Below are positions 44,431 through 54,725 of a stretch of 64,000 nt of DNA, piece after piece (within the stretch, counting starts at the first letter, position 1; the number at the start of each line of letters is the position of its first letter). The notes beneath the pieces are model-generated. The model ran no database searches, was not told where the DNA came from, and was given only the letters and a program-made list of their open reading frames with translations. The position numbers and the translations under genes are program-made. Source of the DNA: an uncultured Thiodictyon sp. (GTDB taxonomy: Bacteria > Pseudomonadota > Gammaproteobacteria > Chromatiales > Chromatiaceae). Location: assembly GCF_903946935.1 (NCBI RefSeq), contig NZ_CAJAXH010000089.1, positions 25,545 through 89,544 on the forward strand. The letters are read 5' to 3'.

Positions 44431-44486
44431 GGGGTGCTCTGGTGTAACCTGTCGGCTGCGCCATACCACCACGGGACCAGCCCGCC

Positions 44487-46925
44487 ATGTCAGACTCAGG
44501 GTCAGATTCAGGGTCAGATTCAGGTCCGGAATCAACCAAGATGCCCGCACCGGACCAGGCCGTCATCCGCCTCAAGGCCCGCCTGCTGCGAAGCTACCGT
44601 GCCCGGATCTGCGGTGACCTGGTCCGCCCGGCCACCGCGGCCAGCCTGCTCGACCTGCCGCCGGACTTGGCGCCGGGTCTGCGCGAGGCACTGACCGCCC
44701 GCGGTCTGCCCCAGCTCTATTCCCACCAGCGCGAGGCCTTCGACCTGGCCCAGGCCGGCCGGCACCTGGTGGTCGCCACCCCGACCGCCTCCGGCAAGAC
44801 GCTCTGTTACAACCTACCGGTCCTGGACGCGGTGCTGCGGGGTGGCAAGAAGGCGCTCTATCTCTTCCCCACCAAGGCCCTGGCGCAGGACCAGGTGGCC
44901 GAGTTGATCGAACTCGGCCGGGCGCTCAAGACCGCGGGCGGGGAGGGCGTGCGCGCCTATACCTTCGACGGCGATACCCCCGGCGACGCCCGCAAGGCGG
45001 TGCGCACCCGTGGCGATATCGTCGTCAGCAACCCGGACATGCTCCACCAGGCGATCCTGCCGCACCACACCAAGTGGGCGCAGTTCTTCGAGGGGCTGGC
45101 TTACGTGGTGGTGGACGAGCTGCACAGCTATCGCGGTGTGTTCGGCTCCCACGTGGCCAATGTCTTTCGGCGGCTGCGGCGGGTCTGCCGCTTCTACGGG
45201 GTCGGGCCCACCTTCATCTTCACCTCCGCCACCATCGCCAATCCGGCGGAACTGGCGCAGCGCCTGTGCGGTGAGCCGGTGACGGCCATTACCGAGAGCG
45301 GTGCCCCCCAGGGTGAGCGCCACCTGCTGCTGTGGAACCCGCCGGTGATCAACCCGGACTTGGGCATCCGCGCCTCCGCGCGCTCCCAGACCACCCGCAT
45401 CGCCCGCATGGCCGCGGTGGTCGGGCTCAAGGCGATCGTCTTCGCCCGCTCGCGGCTGATGGTGGAGGTGATCACCAAGTATCTGAAAGACGTGTTCGAC
45501 AAGGACCCGCGCCGCCCGCCGCGGGTGCTGGCCTACCGCGGCGGCTATCTGCCGAGCGAGCGGCGCGCGGCCGAGCAGGCGATGCGCGCCGGGCGGGTGG
45601 ACCTGGTGGTGTGTACCTCCGCGCTGGAACTGGGGGTGGACATCGGCGCGCTGGACGTGGCGATCCTGAACGGCTACCCGGGCACCGTCGCCGCCACCTG
45701 GCAGCGGCTGGGGCGCGCCGGGCGGCGGCTGCGGCCGTCGCTCGGGGTGCTGGTCGCGACCAGCGACCCGCTCGATCAATATCTGGTGCGGCACCCGGAG
45801 TTCTTCTTCGGCGCCTCCCCGGAGCACGCCCGCATCCACCCGGACCAGCTCCTGATCCTGCTGGAGCATGTGCGCTGCGCCGCCTTTGAGCTGCCGTTCC
45901 GGGACGGCGAGACCTTCGGTGCCGAGGACCTCACCGAGATGCTGTCCTATCTGCGCGACCAGGGCGTGCTGCAACACCAGGGCGACCAGTGGTTCTGGGT
46001 GGCCGATAGCTACCCGGCCAACGCGGTCTCGCTGCGCTCGGTGGCGGAGGGCAACTTTGTGGTGATCGACACCACCGGCGGCACCCAGCGGGTCATCGCC
46101 GAGGTCGACTGGTCGAGCGCCCCCGGCACCCTCTATGTCGGCGCCATCTATATGATCCAGGCCCAGCCCTACCAGGTAGAACGCCTGGACTGGCCGGGGC
46201 GCAAGGCCTTCGTCACCCGCACCCAGGCGGACTATTACACCGACGCCATCGACTACACGCGGCTCAAGATCCTGGACCGCTTCGAGGGGCGCACCTGCGG
46301 GCAGGGCGCCACGGCCAACGGCGAGGTCCACCTGGTCCGCCGCTACCCCGGCTACAAGAAGATCCGCTATTACAGCCACGACAACATCGGCTACGGCAAC
46401 ATCGACCTGCCCGACCAAGAGATGCACACGACCTCCGTCTGGTGGCAGGCCGAGCCCCGCGCGCTGGAGTCCGCCCTGCCGGACCGGGCGCAGGCGATAG
46501 AAGGTTTCCTGGGCGCTGCCTACGCCCTGCACCATGTGGCCGCGCTGCGCTCCATGGCCGAGTTGCACGACCTGGGCCGCGCGGTGGGGGACGGGCAGGG
46601 GACCTGGTTCGCCGTGACGGGGGCCGAGGGGCGCGGCCAGTTGCGCGGGCCGGACAATGCCCCGGTCGACGGGGAGGGTGTCGACCGCTTCGAGCCCACG
46701 CTCTTTCTCTACGACAACTACCCGGGCGGGGTGGGGCTCTCGGCGCCGCTCTATGACGCGGCCGATACCCTGGTGAGGGATGCCCGAGACCTGGTGGCCG
46801 GCTGCGCCTGCACCGGTGGGTGTCCGGCCTGTGTCGGACCCATCATGCCCGGGGACGAGGCGCGGGCCATCACGCCACGGGCGGCGGCCCTGGCCGTGCT
46901 GGGGCTGTTGGAAGGGGCGGTCTGA
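44487..46925 (+). CDS. MrfA/YprA-like DEAD/DEAH helicase with DUF1998
   Basis: An 812-residue superfamily 2 helicase. The Q-like entry SHQREAFDLAQAGRHLVVAT, P-loop TPTASGKTLCYNLPVL, VVVDELHSYRGVFGSHVANV (DEVH-like box), FTSATIANP and the C-terminal helicase lobe GRAGRRLRPSLGVLVATSDP are all present. The C-terminal DUF1998 segment ends with zinc Cys CACTGGCPACVG. MrfA of B. subtilis acts with the exonuclease MrfB in mitomycin damage repair; the adjacent MrfB-like gene supports that pairing. The N-terminus opens with a short SDSGS repeat encoded by tandem TCAGGGTCAGAT DNA. Confidence 0.85.
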   Translation: MSDSGSDSGSDSGPESTKMPAPDQAVIRLKARLLRSYRARICGDLVRPATAASLLDLPPDLAPGLREALTARGLPQLYSHQREAFDLAQAGRHLVVATPTASGKTLCYNLPVLDAVLRGGKKALYLFPTKALAQDQVAELIELGRALKTAGGEGVRAYTFDGDTPGDARKAVRTRGDIVVSNPDMLHQAILPHHTKWAQFFEGLAYVVVDELHSYRGVFGSHVANVFRRLRRVCRFYGVGPTFIFTSATIANPAELAQRLCGEPVTAITESGAPQGERHLLLWNPPVINPDLGIRASARSQTTRIARMAAVVGLKAIVFARSRLMVEVITKYLKDVFDKDPRRPPRVLAYRGGYLPSERRAAEQAMRAGRVDLVVCTSALELGVDIGALDVAILNGYPGTVAATWQRLGRAGRRLRPSLGVLVATSDPLDQYLVRHPEFFFGASPEHARIHPDQLLILLEHVRCAAFELPFRDGETFGAEDLTEMLSYLRDQGVLQHQGDQWFWVADSYPANAVSLRSVAEGNFVVIDTTGGTQRVIAEVDWSSAPGTLYVGAIYMIQAQPYQVERLDWPGRKAFVTRTQADYYTDAIDYTRLKILDRFEGRTCGQGATANGEVHLVRRYPGYKKIRYYSHDNIGYGNIDLPDQEMHTTSVWWQAEPRALESALPDRAQAIEGFLGAAYALHHVAALRSMAELHDLGRAVGDGQGTWFAVTGAEGRGQLRGPDNAPVDGEGVDRFEPTLFLYDNYPGGVGLSAPLYDAADTLVRDARDLVAGCACTGGCPACVGPIMPGDEARAITPRAAALAVLGLLEGAV

Positions 46926-46927
46926 TC

Positions 46928-48268
46928 ATGGGATTTGAAGATCGCTTGCGGCGTATTCGCGGTCAGGCGGCCGTACCGGAGGTGCCGCCGGTGCCGTCCC
47001 TGCCCGACGGGCCAACACTGGCCGAGCGGCTGCGGCGGGTCTCGACCGGGCGGGCGGTGCCAGAGCCCGCCACGACGCGGACCCCAGACGAGGCCGCACT
47101 TGCCGCAGTGCTGGGTGCCGACATTCTCGCCCCGGGGGTGCTGCGGCTGGAGCGGCGCCTGGATGCCCGGTTGCGGCACGGCCGCGGCATGCTCGGTTCC
47201 GCCCATGTCCCCCAACATCTGCCCTGGCCCCCAGCTGAGGCAAGCCCCGGTGGGAGCGGTCTTCAGCCGCGACCCGACGCCGCAGAAATCGGCGAAGCCG
47301 GATCGCGGCCGCAGCTCGCTCCCACAGCAGCGCATTCGGTTTGGCTCTGCCTCGACACCGAGACCAGCGGTCTGGCCGGCGGCACCGGCACCTGGGCCTT
47401 CCTCACCGGACTACTGCGCGCCGCGGGCGTCGGTTGGTGCCTGCGCCAATACCTGCTGACCCGCCTCGACGCGGAGGCCGCCTATCTGGACCTGATGGGG
47501 GCCGAGCTCGCCCCGGACGCCGGGCCGGCCTGCCTGCTCACCTACAACGGCCGCAGCTTCGACGCCCCGCTGCTCACCACCCGTTTCCGGCTCGCCGGCC
47601 GCCCGGACCCGTTGGCCGCGCTGCCCCACCTGGACCTGCTGGCCCCCACGCGCCGCGCCTTCGCTCGCGTCTGGCCCGACTGCCGACTCGCCACCGCGGA
47701 GTCCCGCCTGCTCGGGGTGCAGCGGGCCGACGACCTCCCGGGCTCCGCCGCCCCGGCCGCCTGGCTGGACTGGCTGCGGCGCGGTGAAACCGGACCGCTC
47801 GCCGCCGTGCTGCGCCACAACCGGGCCGACCTGCTGTCCCTGGCCGGTCTGCTCCCGGTGCTGGATGCCGTCTACCGCGACCCGGCCGCCTTCGGCGCCG
47901 ACTGCCGATCGGTCGCCGCCGCCCACCAGGCCCGGGGCGATCAGGCGCAGGCCCTGCGCATCCTGGCCGCCAACCGGCGCGACCTAGACGCGGCGGGTCT
48001 GCACGACCTGGCCCGGCTCTATCGCCGGTCCCGCGACTGGGGGCGGGCAATCGGCATCTGGGAGGAGCTCTGCGCGCGCGGCGACCCGGAGGCCCGCGCT
48101 GCGCTCGCGCGCTTCCATGAGCATCGCAGCGGCGACCTGGGCCGCGCACTGGAACTTGCACTCGCCCTCCCGCCGGGGCCGGAGCGGGAGCGGCGCTGCC
48201 GACGGATCGCGGAGAAGCTGGAGCGGGCTGGGCGCAATCTCAGTCTGGGCGAACTGGGGGTGACCTGA
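46928..48268 (+). CDS. MrfB/YprB-like RNase H-fold exonuclease
   Basis: A 446-residue protein with a DEDD-type exonuclease fold: LDTETSGLAGGTGTWAFL (first Asp/Glu), TYNGRSFDAPLLTTRF, and a later HNRADLLSLAGLL. It starts at ATG 46928, 2 bp after the helicase stop, so the pair is one transcript. Residues 108-132 (GGSGLQPRPDAAEIGEAGSR...) are encoded by an inserted hairpin repeat at 47250-47325 and lie before the nuclease core, so function may not be lost. A TPR-like Ala/Arg-rich tail follows. B. subtilis MrfB is a 3' to 5' exonuclease. Confidence 0.82.
   Translation: MGFEDRLRRIRGQAAVPEVPPVPSLPDGPTLAERLRRVSTGRAVPEPATTRTPDEAALAAVLGADILAPGVLRLERRLDARLRHGRGMLGSAHVPQHLPWPPAEASPGGSGLQPRPDAAEIGEAGSRPQLAPTAAHSVWLCLDTETSGLAGGTGTWAFLTGLLRAAGVGWCLRQYLLTRLDAEAAYLDLMGAELAPDAGPACLLTYNGRSFDAPLLTTRFRLAGRPDPLAALPHLDLLAPTRRAFARVWPDCRLATAESRLLGVQRADDLPGSAAPAAWLDWLRRGETGPLAAVLRHNRADLLSLAGLLPVLDAVYRDPAAFGADCRSVAAAHQARGDQAQALRILAANRRDLDAAGLHDLARLYRRSRDWGRAIGIWEELCARGDPEARAALARFHEHRSGDLGRALELALALPPGPERERRCRRIAEKLERAGRNLSLGELGVT
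47250..47325. repeat. Palindromic repeat embedded in frame in the MrfB-like gene
   Basis: A 76-bp hairpin-forming unit: GTGGGAGCGGTCTTCAGCCG at the left and a CGCAGCTCGCTCCCAC segment at the right. It belongs to the same family as 30731-30803. It interrupts a linker region of the protein without a stop or a frameshift. Confidence 0.8.
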
Positions 48269-48322
48269 CGGGTCGTCGGGTCCCTTCCCGATGGATGGTT
48301 CCCGGAGCAGCCACTGTAATCG

Positions 48323-48945
<623 letters not shown>

Positions 48946-48968
48946 TCAGATGGGACGTTTGGCTGAAA

Positions 48969-49091
48969 TTACTTGGCCGCAAAGAAGCTCGGCCGATGCC
49001 ATTCGGCGGACAAGCCGACTACGGCAATGGTGTGGTTGGCCTTCAGGATGCGGCGCAGGGCGGCGATATCGTTGGCGGGGGTTTCGGTCAT
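48969..49091 (-). pseudogene. CoA-binding (YccU-like) protein, truncated after 40 residues
   Basis: ATG 49091 starts MTETPANDIAALRRILKANH and continues [20 protein letters not shown], the first CoA-binding beta-alpha-beta of YccU-like proteins, then stops at a TAA. Family members continue for another 95-100 residues (the Y.Q.HGYRI.PVNP segment is expected next). The frame is closed rather than shifted. It sits immediately upstream of the deleted homocysteine synthase gene, on the same strand. Confidence 0.65.
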
Positions 49092-49172
49092 TAGAGCCTC
49101 CATAGACGCGTCAGTATCCCAGAAAAATGGCGTGAACTCCCGTGCGCTCTGGCGCTGCCGACGGGTGCGGTG

Positions 49173-49190
49173 CGTGAGCGTTCGCTCACG
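49173..49190. promoter_or_regulatory. 18-bp palindrome, possible operator
   Basis: CGTGAGCGTTCGCTCACG: two perfect 8-bp arms around TT. It lies 78 bp upstream of the large channel gene, in the divergent intergenic space. It could be an operator for that promoter; no regulator can be named from sequence. Confidence 0.3.
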
Positions 49191-49267
49191 AAGGCGCGCT
49201 GATAAATTCTGATAAGATAGTGAGTTAGATGCGATCATTTGGTCAATCCAGGCACCTTCATCTGCAC

Positions 49268-52200
49268 ATGACTCACGAATTTCACATTCATCGCGCACCC
49301 GCGCCGCACCGTACCGGCCCGCGGTGGGCCGGCCTGCCGGGGTTGCTCGTGTTTACCCTGTTAGCCATCGGGCTGATGCTCGGGTCGTTCGCGCCCCTGT
49401 CGGCAGCGCCGGCGCCCGCTGCGGCGCCCGCTGCGGCGCCCGCTGCGGCGACCACGAGCGGCGCCAGCCTGCCGGGTATTCCGAGCGCGGCCGAGATCAA
49501 TGCCCGGATCAAGGAGACCGAGTCCGCCAAGGGTCTGGACGAGGCTGCCCGGACGGCCTTGCTCACGGCCTACCGGGCCGCCGCGTCCTATCTGGAGATG
49601 GCCCAGACCTTCACGGCCAAGGCGGCCGAGTACACCCGCGCACTGGAGGATGCCCCCGGCCAGGCAGCCGATCTGCGCGATCGGCTCGCCGCCGGCCAGG
49701 AGGCCGCCAAGCCGGCCGCCGCCGGTCTCACCCCCGCCCAGCTCGCTGCCCTGGACGACGACGAACTCAGTGCGCGACTCATCAAGACCCGTACCGAGTT
49801 GACCGCCACCGAGGCGCGGATCGCGGAGCTCGACAAGGCGATTGACGGCACCGGTGGCCGCACCAGCGAGGCGCGCGGGCGGATTGCCGACCTGCGTCAG
49901 GCCATCGATGAGCTGGATGCACAAGGGCGGTCGGCGGCGGCCCCCACGCAAGCGACCGCGGCGACCCAGGCCAGTGCCTGGGTGCAGGCGACCCACCGCT
50001 TGGCGCTGACGGCCGAATCGCGTGCGCTCGAACAAGAGTTGGCGAGTCAGGGGATGCGCGATGACCTCTATCGTGCCCAACGCGAGCAGCTTGCCCTGAG
50101 CCTGCGGCCACTCAAGGAGCGTCAGACCCAACTCCAGGGCGAGCAGGACCGGCGTCGCAAGCGCGAGGCCGAAGAGGCGCGGCGCGAGACCGAGGCCGCG
50201 CAACGGGCGGCCGTGAACAAGCATCCCTTGGTGCAGCAGGCCGCCAAGGAGAATGCCGAACTCACCGCCACCCTGGGGGACCTGGCCGGACAACTCGATC
50301 AGCTCAATGCACAGTTGTCGCAGACCGAACGGGAGCAAAAGCGCATCGAGGGCGATTTCCGGGGCGCCCGGGAGCGGATCGAGGTGGCGGGCGTCAATCA
50401 GGCCCTGGGCCTGGTCCTGGACGACCGGCGCCGGGAGTTGCCGGATCTGCGCAAATTGAGTCGGGAGATCGCCGCCCGCAACGACCAGATCGCCGCTGCG
50501 AGCCTGCGTCAGATCCACTTTCGCGAGGAACAGCGCAAGCTCGGCGACCTGGACGCCGCCGTGACCGAGGTGACTGCACACGAACCGGAGGCACAAGGCG
50601 CGCAGGTCCGCGACGAACTGCGGGACCTGCTGGAGCAGCGCCGCTCGCTGATCGAGAAGGCCTTACCCGGGATCGACGCCTACATCCGCAAACAGGTCGA
50701 GCTCAACGATGCCGCCGCCGCGTTGATCCAGACCGCGACCGACTATGACGACTTCCTCGCCCAGCATTTGCTATGGGTGCGCAACGCTGCAACCCTGTCG
50801 ATCGGGGTCCTGGCCACCGTCCCCGGGGCGCTGGCCTGGTTGGTATCGACCGCAGGCTGGCGCGAGGTCGTCCAGGTGCTGGCCTACGAGCTCCAACACT
50901 CGCCGCTCTCCTGGGTCGGTCTGTTGGCGGTGATGGTGCTGTTTTGGAAGCAGGCGGTCATCAAGCGGGCGATTCTGGCCACCGCCGAGCCGCTGCGCCG
51001 CGTCCGCACGGATCGCTTCTCCTACACGCTGGAGGCGATTGGACTGACCGCGCTTGCGGCCCTGCCGTTGTCGCTCGCCTTTCTGGTGGTGGGCCGTGAA
51101 TTGGCCGTCTCCATTGAGGCCACGGCCTTTACCCGCGCGGTCGGGACCGCCCTGGTCAAGGTCTCGCTGGGGCTGTATTTTCTGCGCGCCTTCCGCACGA
51201 CCTGCATCCCCGGCGGGGTCGCCGACCGTCACTTCCGCTGGGAGGGCCAAGTCCTGCTCCAGATCAGGCGGCACCTGCGCTGGTTCACACCCTATGTCGT
51301 CCTGACGGCCCTGGTCGCCTATAGCGCCTATCGCGGTCAGGAGATGGGCCGCATCGAGGTCCTTGGGCGGCTTGCCGCGATTGCCTCCATGTTCGGTACG
51401 GCAGTCTTCCTGGGCATCCTGTTGCATCCCCGCACCGGGGTCCTGGCATCCCTGTTGGAGGACCATCCAGCAAGTTGGGCCAGTCGCCTGCGCAATTTTT
51501 GGTATTTCACGATTGTCGGTGTCCCCTTGGCACTGGCGGTGGTGGCCATCCTCGGCTACCTCTATACCGCGGGCACCCTCTTTGGGTCGCTGCTGGAGAC
51601 CGCCTGGTGGGCCCTGGGGCTGGTGTTGATACAGCAGGTGATCGTGCGCTGGCTGGTCTACACGCGCCGCCGTCTGGCCCTGCAGGCGGCCCTGGAGCGC
51701 CAGGCCGCACGGCGCGCCCAGGCCGCGGCCGACGACGACGAATTCGCGGACCCGGCGCCGGCCGTGGAGGCGGCGGCGGACCTGGCCAGTCTGGATGAGC
51801 GCACGCGTCAACTGTTGAGCGCGAGCATTTTTATGCTGGCGATCCTGGGGTTATGGCTGATCTGGTCGCCGATGTTGCCGGCGCTGGCCATCTTCAAGAC
51901 GCTGACCCTGTGGCATTACACCAATCTGGTGGACGGGACCGCGGTGTTGGCGCCGGTTACCGCGGCCGATGTCGGCCTGGTGTTGATCATCCTGTCAGCC
52001 GCCGCGGTGGCGGCAAAAAACCTGCCGGCCTTGATCGAGATCCTGTTGTTGCAGCGCAGTTCGGTCAATGCGGGCACACGCTATGCTGTGCGCACCCTGG
52101 TGAGCTATGCGATTACCGCGATTGCCGTGCTGACGGCCTTTGGTGCCCTGGGGTTGCGTTGGTCTCAGGTCCAATGGCTGGTGGCGGCGTTGAGCGTCGG

Positions 52201-52789
52201 TATCGGGTTCGGCCTGCAGGAGATTGTTGCAAACTTTATCAGCGGGTTGATCATTCTGTTCGAGCGCCCGGTGCGGGTCGGGGACGTGGTCACCATCGGC
52301 ACGACCACCGGCACCGTGACCAAGATTGAGATCCGTGCCACCACCATCCGCAACTGGGACCGCCAGGAGTTGATCGTACCCAACAAGGAGTTCATCACCG
52401 GGCGCCTGCTCAACTGGACCCTGACCGATCAGCTCAACCGGATCACTATCACGGTCGGCATCGAATATGGGGCCGACGCCCGCTTGGCCCTGACCCTGCT
52501 CACGGAAACCGCCGCAGCCCATCCGCGCGTCCTTGATGACCCGGCGCCGTTGGCCACCCTCGACGCCTTCGGGGATAACGCCTTAACCTTGGTGCTGCGC
52601 TGCTACCTGGAGACCATGGACGTCCGCCAAGGGGTGATGACGGACATGCATCTGGCGATCGAGCGGACCTTCCGCGAACACGGGATCGGCATCGCCTTCC
52701 CTCAGCGCGACATCAACCTCCACGCCCGCTCACCCATCGACATCCGCCTGCACCGCGCGGGCCGCGACCCGGCACCCGGCCAGCCGTGA
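49268..52789 (+). CDS. Large MscS-family mechanosensitive channel (MscK/YbdG-like)
   Basis: An 1173-residue protein from ATG 49268 (MTHEFHIHRAPAPHRTGPRW; 13 upstream codons are less likely). A signal peptide (LLVFTLLAIGLMLGSFAPLS) and an Ala/Pro-rich stretch lead to a long periplasmic coiled coil (about 60-500: TRTELTATEARIAELDKAID and many Gln/Glu/Arg). Several membrane helices follow (about 520-900, e.g. LGVLATVPGALAWLV, AILGLWLIWSPMLPALAIF). The MscS core is at the C-terminus: ALSVGIGFGLQEIVANFISG, LFERPVRVGDVVTIGTTTG and IVPNKEFITGRLLNWTLTD. It protects from osmotic downshock. Confidence 0.9.
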   Translation: MTHEFHIHRAPAPHRTGPRWAGLPGLLVFTLLAIGLMLGSFAPLSAAPAPAAAPAAAPAAATTSGASLPGIPSAAEINARIKETESAKGLDEAARTALLTAYRAAASYLEMAQTFTAKAAEYTRALEDAPGQAADLRDRLAAGQEAAKPAAAGLTPAQLAALDDDELSARLIKTRTELTATEARIAELDKAIDGTGGRTSEARGRIADLRQAIDELDAQGRSAAAPTQATAATQASAWVQATHRLALTAESRALEQELASQGMRDDLYRAQREQLALSLRPLKERQTQLQGEQDRRRKREAEEARRETEAAQRAAVNKHPLVQQAAKENAELTATLGDLAGQLDQLNAQLSQTEREQKRIEGDFRGARERIEVAGVNQALGLVLDDRRRELPDLRKLSREIAARNDQIAAASLRQIHFREEQRKLGDLDAAVTEVTAHEPEAQGAQVRDELRDLLEQRRSLIEKALPGIDAYIRKQVELNDAAAALIQTATDYDDFLAQHLLWVRNAATLSIGVLATVPGALAWLVSTAGWREVVQVLAYELQHSPLSWVGLLAVMVLFWKQAVIKRAILATAEPLRRVRTDRFSYTLEAIGLTALAALPLSLAFLVVGRELAVSIEATAFTRAVGTALVKVSLGLYFLRAFRTTCIPGGVADRHFRWEGQVLLQIRRHLRWFTPYVVLTALVAYSAYRGQEMGRIEVLGRLAAIASMFGTAVFLGILLHPRTGVLASLLEDHPASWASRLRNFWYFTIVGVPLALAVVAILGYLYTAGTLFGSLLETAWWALGLVLIQQVIVRWLVYTRRRLALQAALERQAARRAQAAADDDEFADPAPAVEAAADLASLDERTRQLLSASIFMLAILGLWLIWSPMLPALAIFKTLTLWHYTNLVDGTAVLAPVTAADVGLVLIILSAAAVAAKNLPALIEILLLQRSSVNAGTRYAVRTLVSYAITAIAVLTAFGALGLRWSQVQWLVAALSVGIGFGLQEIVANFISGLIILFERPVRVGDVVTIGTTTGTVTKIEIRATTIRNWDRQELIVPNKEFITGRLLNWTLTDQLNRITITVGIEYGADARLALTLLTETAAAHPRVLDDPAPLATLDAFGDNALTLVLRCYLETMDVRQGVMTDMHLAIERTFREHGIGIAFPQRDINLHARSPIDIRLHRAGRDPAPGQP

Positions 52790-52794
52790 TCCAT

Positions 52795-52831
52795 AAAAAA
52801 ATGCGGCGGCCTACCGGCCGCCGCATTTTTT
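52795..52831. terminator. Bidirectional intrinsic terminator
   Basis: A perfect stem ATGCGGCGGCC / GGCCGCCGCAT around TACC, with A-tract on one side and T-tract on the other, so it can end transcription of the channel gene (plus) and of the small-protein gene (minus). It lies in the convergent space between them. Confidence 0.9.
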
Positions 52832-53012
52832 AGGCTAGGTCGTCGAAATCGGGATCGTCCAAGACCTCGCGGAGGTTCTTGAGCTCCCGCATCCGCTCGA
52901 TGCGTCGACGAATCGCCAGGTTGGGGGCGGAGCCCCGGGGGTCATCCGCGCTCATGGGGGGAGGCGTCGCCTCGATCGTCTCCTCGCCAAAGCCGCCTTC
53001 AGGGTCCAACAT
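52830..53012 (-). CDS. Small acidic protein, PA3496-like
   Basis: A 60-residue protein from ATG 53012 (MLDPEGGFGEETIEATPPPM; a GAGG site precedes it). The C-terminal LAIRRRIERMRELKNLREVL then DDPDFDDLA resembles the Arg-rich helix and acidic tail of small proteins annotated PA3496 family, of unknown role. The N-terminus is negative. A longer in-frame start at 53039 has poor context. The match is from the C-terminus only, so the assignment is tentative. Confidence 0.6.
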   Translation of the reverse strand: MLDPEGGFGEETIEATPPPMSADDPRGSAPNLAIRRRIERMRELKNLREVLDDPDFDDLA

Positions 53013-53204
53013 TTCCGTTACCTCGGAACACGCGCACAATGCAATTTTCGCTATCTAACAAAAATATGGCAGATTGGCAAGTAAATATTTGCAATAGTAT
53101 GGATCATTCTTCTCTAACGGCCTCGCGACCCGAGCTCGCGACGGCCGATTCGGCCCGGTCTGCTACCATGAGGGCCCCTCTCCAACGGCCCCCTAGATTG
53201 CGTT

Positions 53205-54725
53205 ATGTCCGAAGCGCCCCCCCCACCCAAGCACGGCGTGCCGCATGAGACGGTCGCAGCGGTCGACCTAGGTTCCAATAGTTTCCACATGATCGTCGCA
53301 CGTATCGACGACGGTCATATGCAAATCGTTGACCGCCTGAAGGAGTCGGTGCGCCTCGGCGAGGGTCTCACCCCGGACCGGCTGTTGCTACCCGAGGTGG
53401 CAGAGCGCGCGCTCGCCTGCCTAGAGCGCTTCGGCCAGCGCTTGAGTGAGTTCCCCTTGGGCAGCGTGCGGGCGGTCGGCACCAACACCCTGCGCCAGGT
53501 CCGGCCCGAGAGCGGATTCATCGAGCGCGCCGAGGCGGCCCTGGGTCATCCGATCGACATCATCGCCGGGCGCGAGGAGGCGCGGCTGATCTATCTCGGG
53601 GTGGCCCACGGTCTGGCCGCCGGGTCGGAGCGCCGCCTGGTGGTCGACATCGGCGGCGGCAGCACCGAGATCATTGTCGGTCAGGAGTTCTCCGCCCAGC
53701 TACGCGAGAGCCTGCACATGGGCTGTGTCAGTATGAGCCTGCGTTATTTCGTCGACGGTCGGGTGTCGGCCAAGGCCATGGAGAAGGCGCAGTTGGCCGG
53801 CGCCATTGAGGTGCGCCCAGTGCGCGAAATCTTTCGGCAGGCCGGGTGGCAGACGGCGGTGGGCAGTTCCGGTACGATCAAGGCGATTGCCGCGGTGGTG
53901 GAGGCGGAGGGTTGGAGCGAGAACGGGATCTCCGCCGCGGCCCTCAAGCGCCTGCGCGACGCATTGGTCGGCGCCGGGCGGGTCGCAAGCCTGGCCCTCA
54001 AGGGGCTCCCGGAGGAGCGCAAGCCGGTCCTGGCCGGTGGCGTCGCGGTCCTGCGGGCGGTCTTTCAAACCCTGGACATCAAGCACATGCAGGTTTCGGA
54101 CTATGCCCTGCGTGAGGGATTGGTCTACGAGATGATGGGGCGCCACGGCCACGCCGATGTGCGCGAGCGCACGGTGCTGACCCTGTCGCGCCAATTCCAA
54201 CTCGACCAGGCCCACGGGCGCCGCGTCCAGGCCACTGCGCTGGGCCTCTACCGCCAGGTGGCGGCATCCTGGGGCCTGGCCGATCCCAGTCATCCGCGGA
54301 TGCTGGCCTGGGCCGCCCGTTTGCACGAGATCGGCCTCATGGTCGCCCACAGTCAATACCAGAAGCATGGTGCCTACCTGCTGCGCAATGCCGATCTGGC
54401 CGGTTTCACCCGCCAGGAGCAGGCGGTGCTGGCCGCACTCGTGCTCGGTCACCGGCGTAAGTTTCCCAGCCAGGAGTTCGCCGGCCTGCCCCCGGGCATC
54501 CGCGACTGCGCCCGGCGCCTGTGTGTCATCCTGCGCCTGGCCGTGTTGTTGCGGCGCGGGCGTTCCACCACCAACCGACCCAGGCCAACACTGCGTGTCG
54601 ACGGCGACACACTGTCCCTGGTCTTCCCCGACGAGTGGCTGATCCAGCACCCGCTGAATCTTCTGGAATTGGAGCGTGAGGCCGAATTGCTGAAGTCGGC
54701 CGGGATCAGCCTGGGGTTCCAGTAG
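53205..54725 (+). CDS. ppx: Exopolyphosphatase/guanosine pentaphosphate phosphatase
   Basis: A 506-residue Ppx/GppA ASKHA-fold enzyme with AAVDLGSNSFHMIVARIDDG as the phosphate loop, VVDIGGGSTEIIVGQEFSAQ, and SSGTIKAIAAVVEAEGWSEN. A C-terminal HD-like helical domain follows (AARLHEIGLMVAHSQYQKHG). It degrades polyphosphate and may hydrolyse pppGpp; Ppx and GppA cannot be told apart from sequence here. ATG 53205 opens MSEAPPPPKHGVPHETVAAV. The 3' end overlaps convergent lpxH by 20 bp. Confidence 0.92.
   Translation: MSEAPPPPKHGVPHETVAAVDLGSNSFHMIVARIDDGHMQIVDRLKESVRLGEGLTPDRLLLPEVAERALACLERFGQRLSEFPLGSVRAVGTNTLRQVRPESGFIERAEAALGHPIDIIAGREEARLIYLGVAHGLAAGSERRLVVDIGGGSTEIIVGQEFSAQLRESLHMGCVSMSLRYFVDGRVSAKAMEKAQLAGAIEVRPVREIFRQAGWQTAVGSSGTIKAIAAVVEAEGWSENGISAAALKRLRDALVGAGRVASLALKGLPEERKPVLAGGVAVLRAVFQTLDIKHMQVSDYALREGLVYEMMGRHGHADVRERTVLTLSRQFQLDQAHGRRVQATALGLYRQVAASWGLADPSHPRMLAWAARLHEIGLMVAHSQYQKHGAYLLRNADLAGFTRQEQAVLAALVLGHRRKFPSQEFAGLPPGIRDCARRLCVILRLAVLLRRGRSTTNRPRPTLRVDGDTLSLVFPDEWLIQHPLNLLELEREAELLKSAGISLGFQ

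Noticed and set aside
44814..46568. Long minus-strand ORF (584 codons) opposite the helicase gene
   Set aside because: It mirrors the third-position GC bias of the helicase, has low-complexity Gly/Val/His/Gln composition and no recognisable motif. The helicase frame has all expected motifs.
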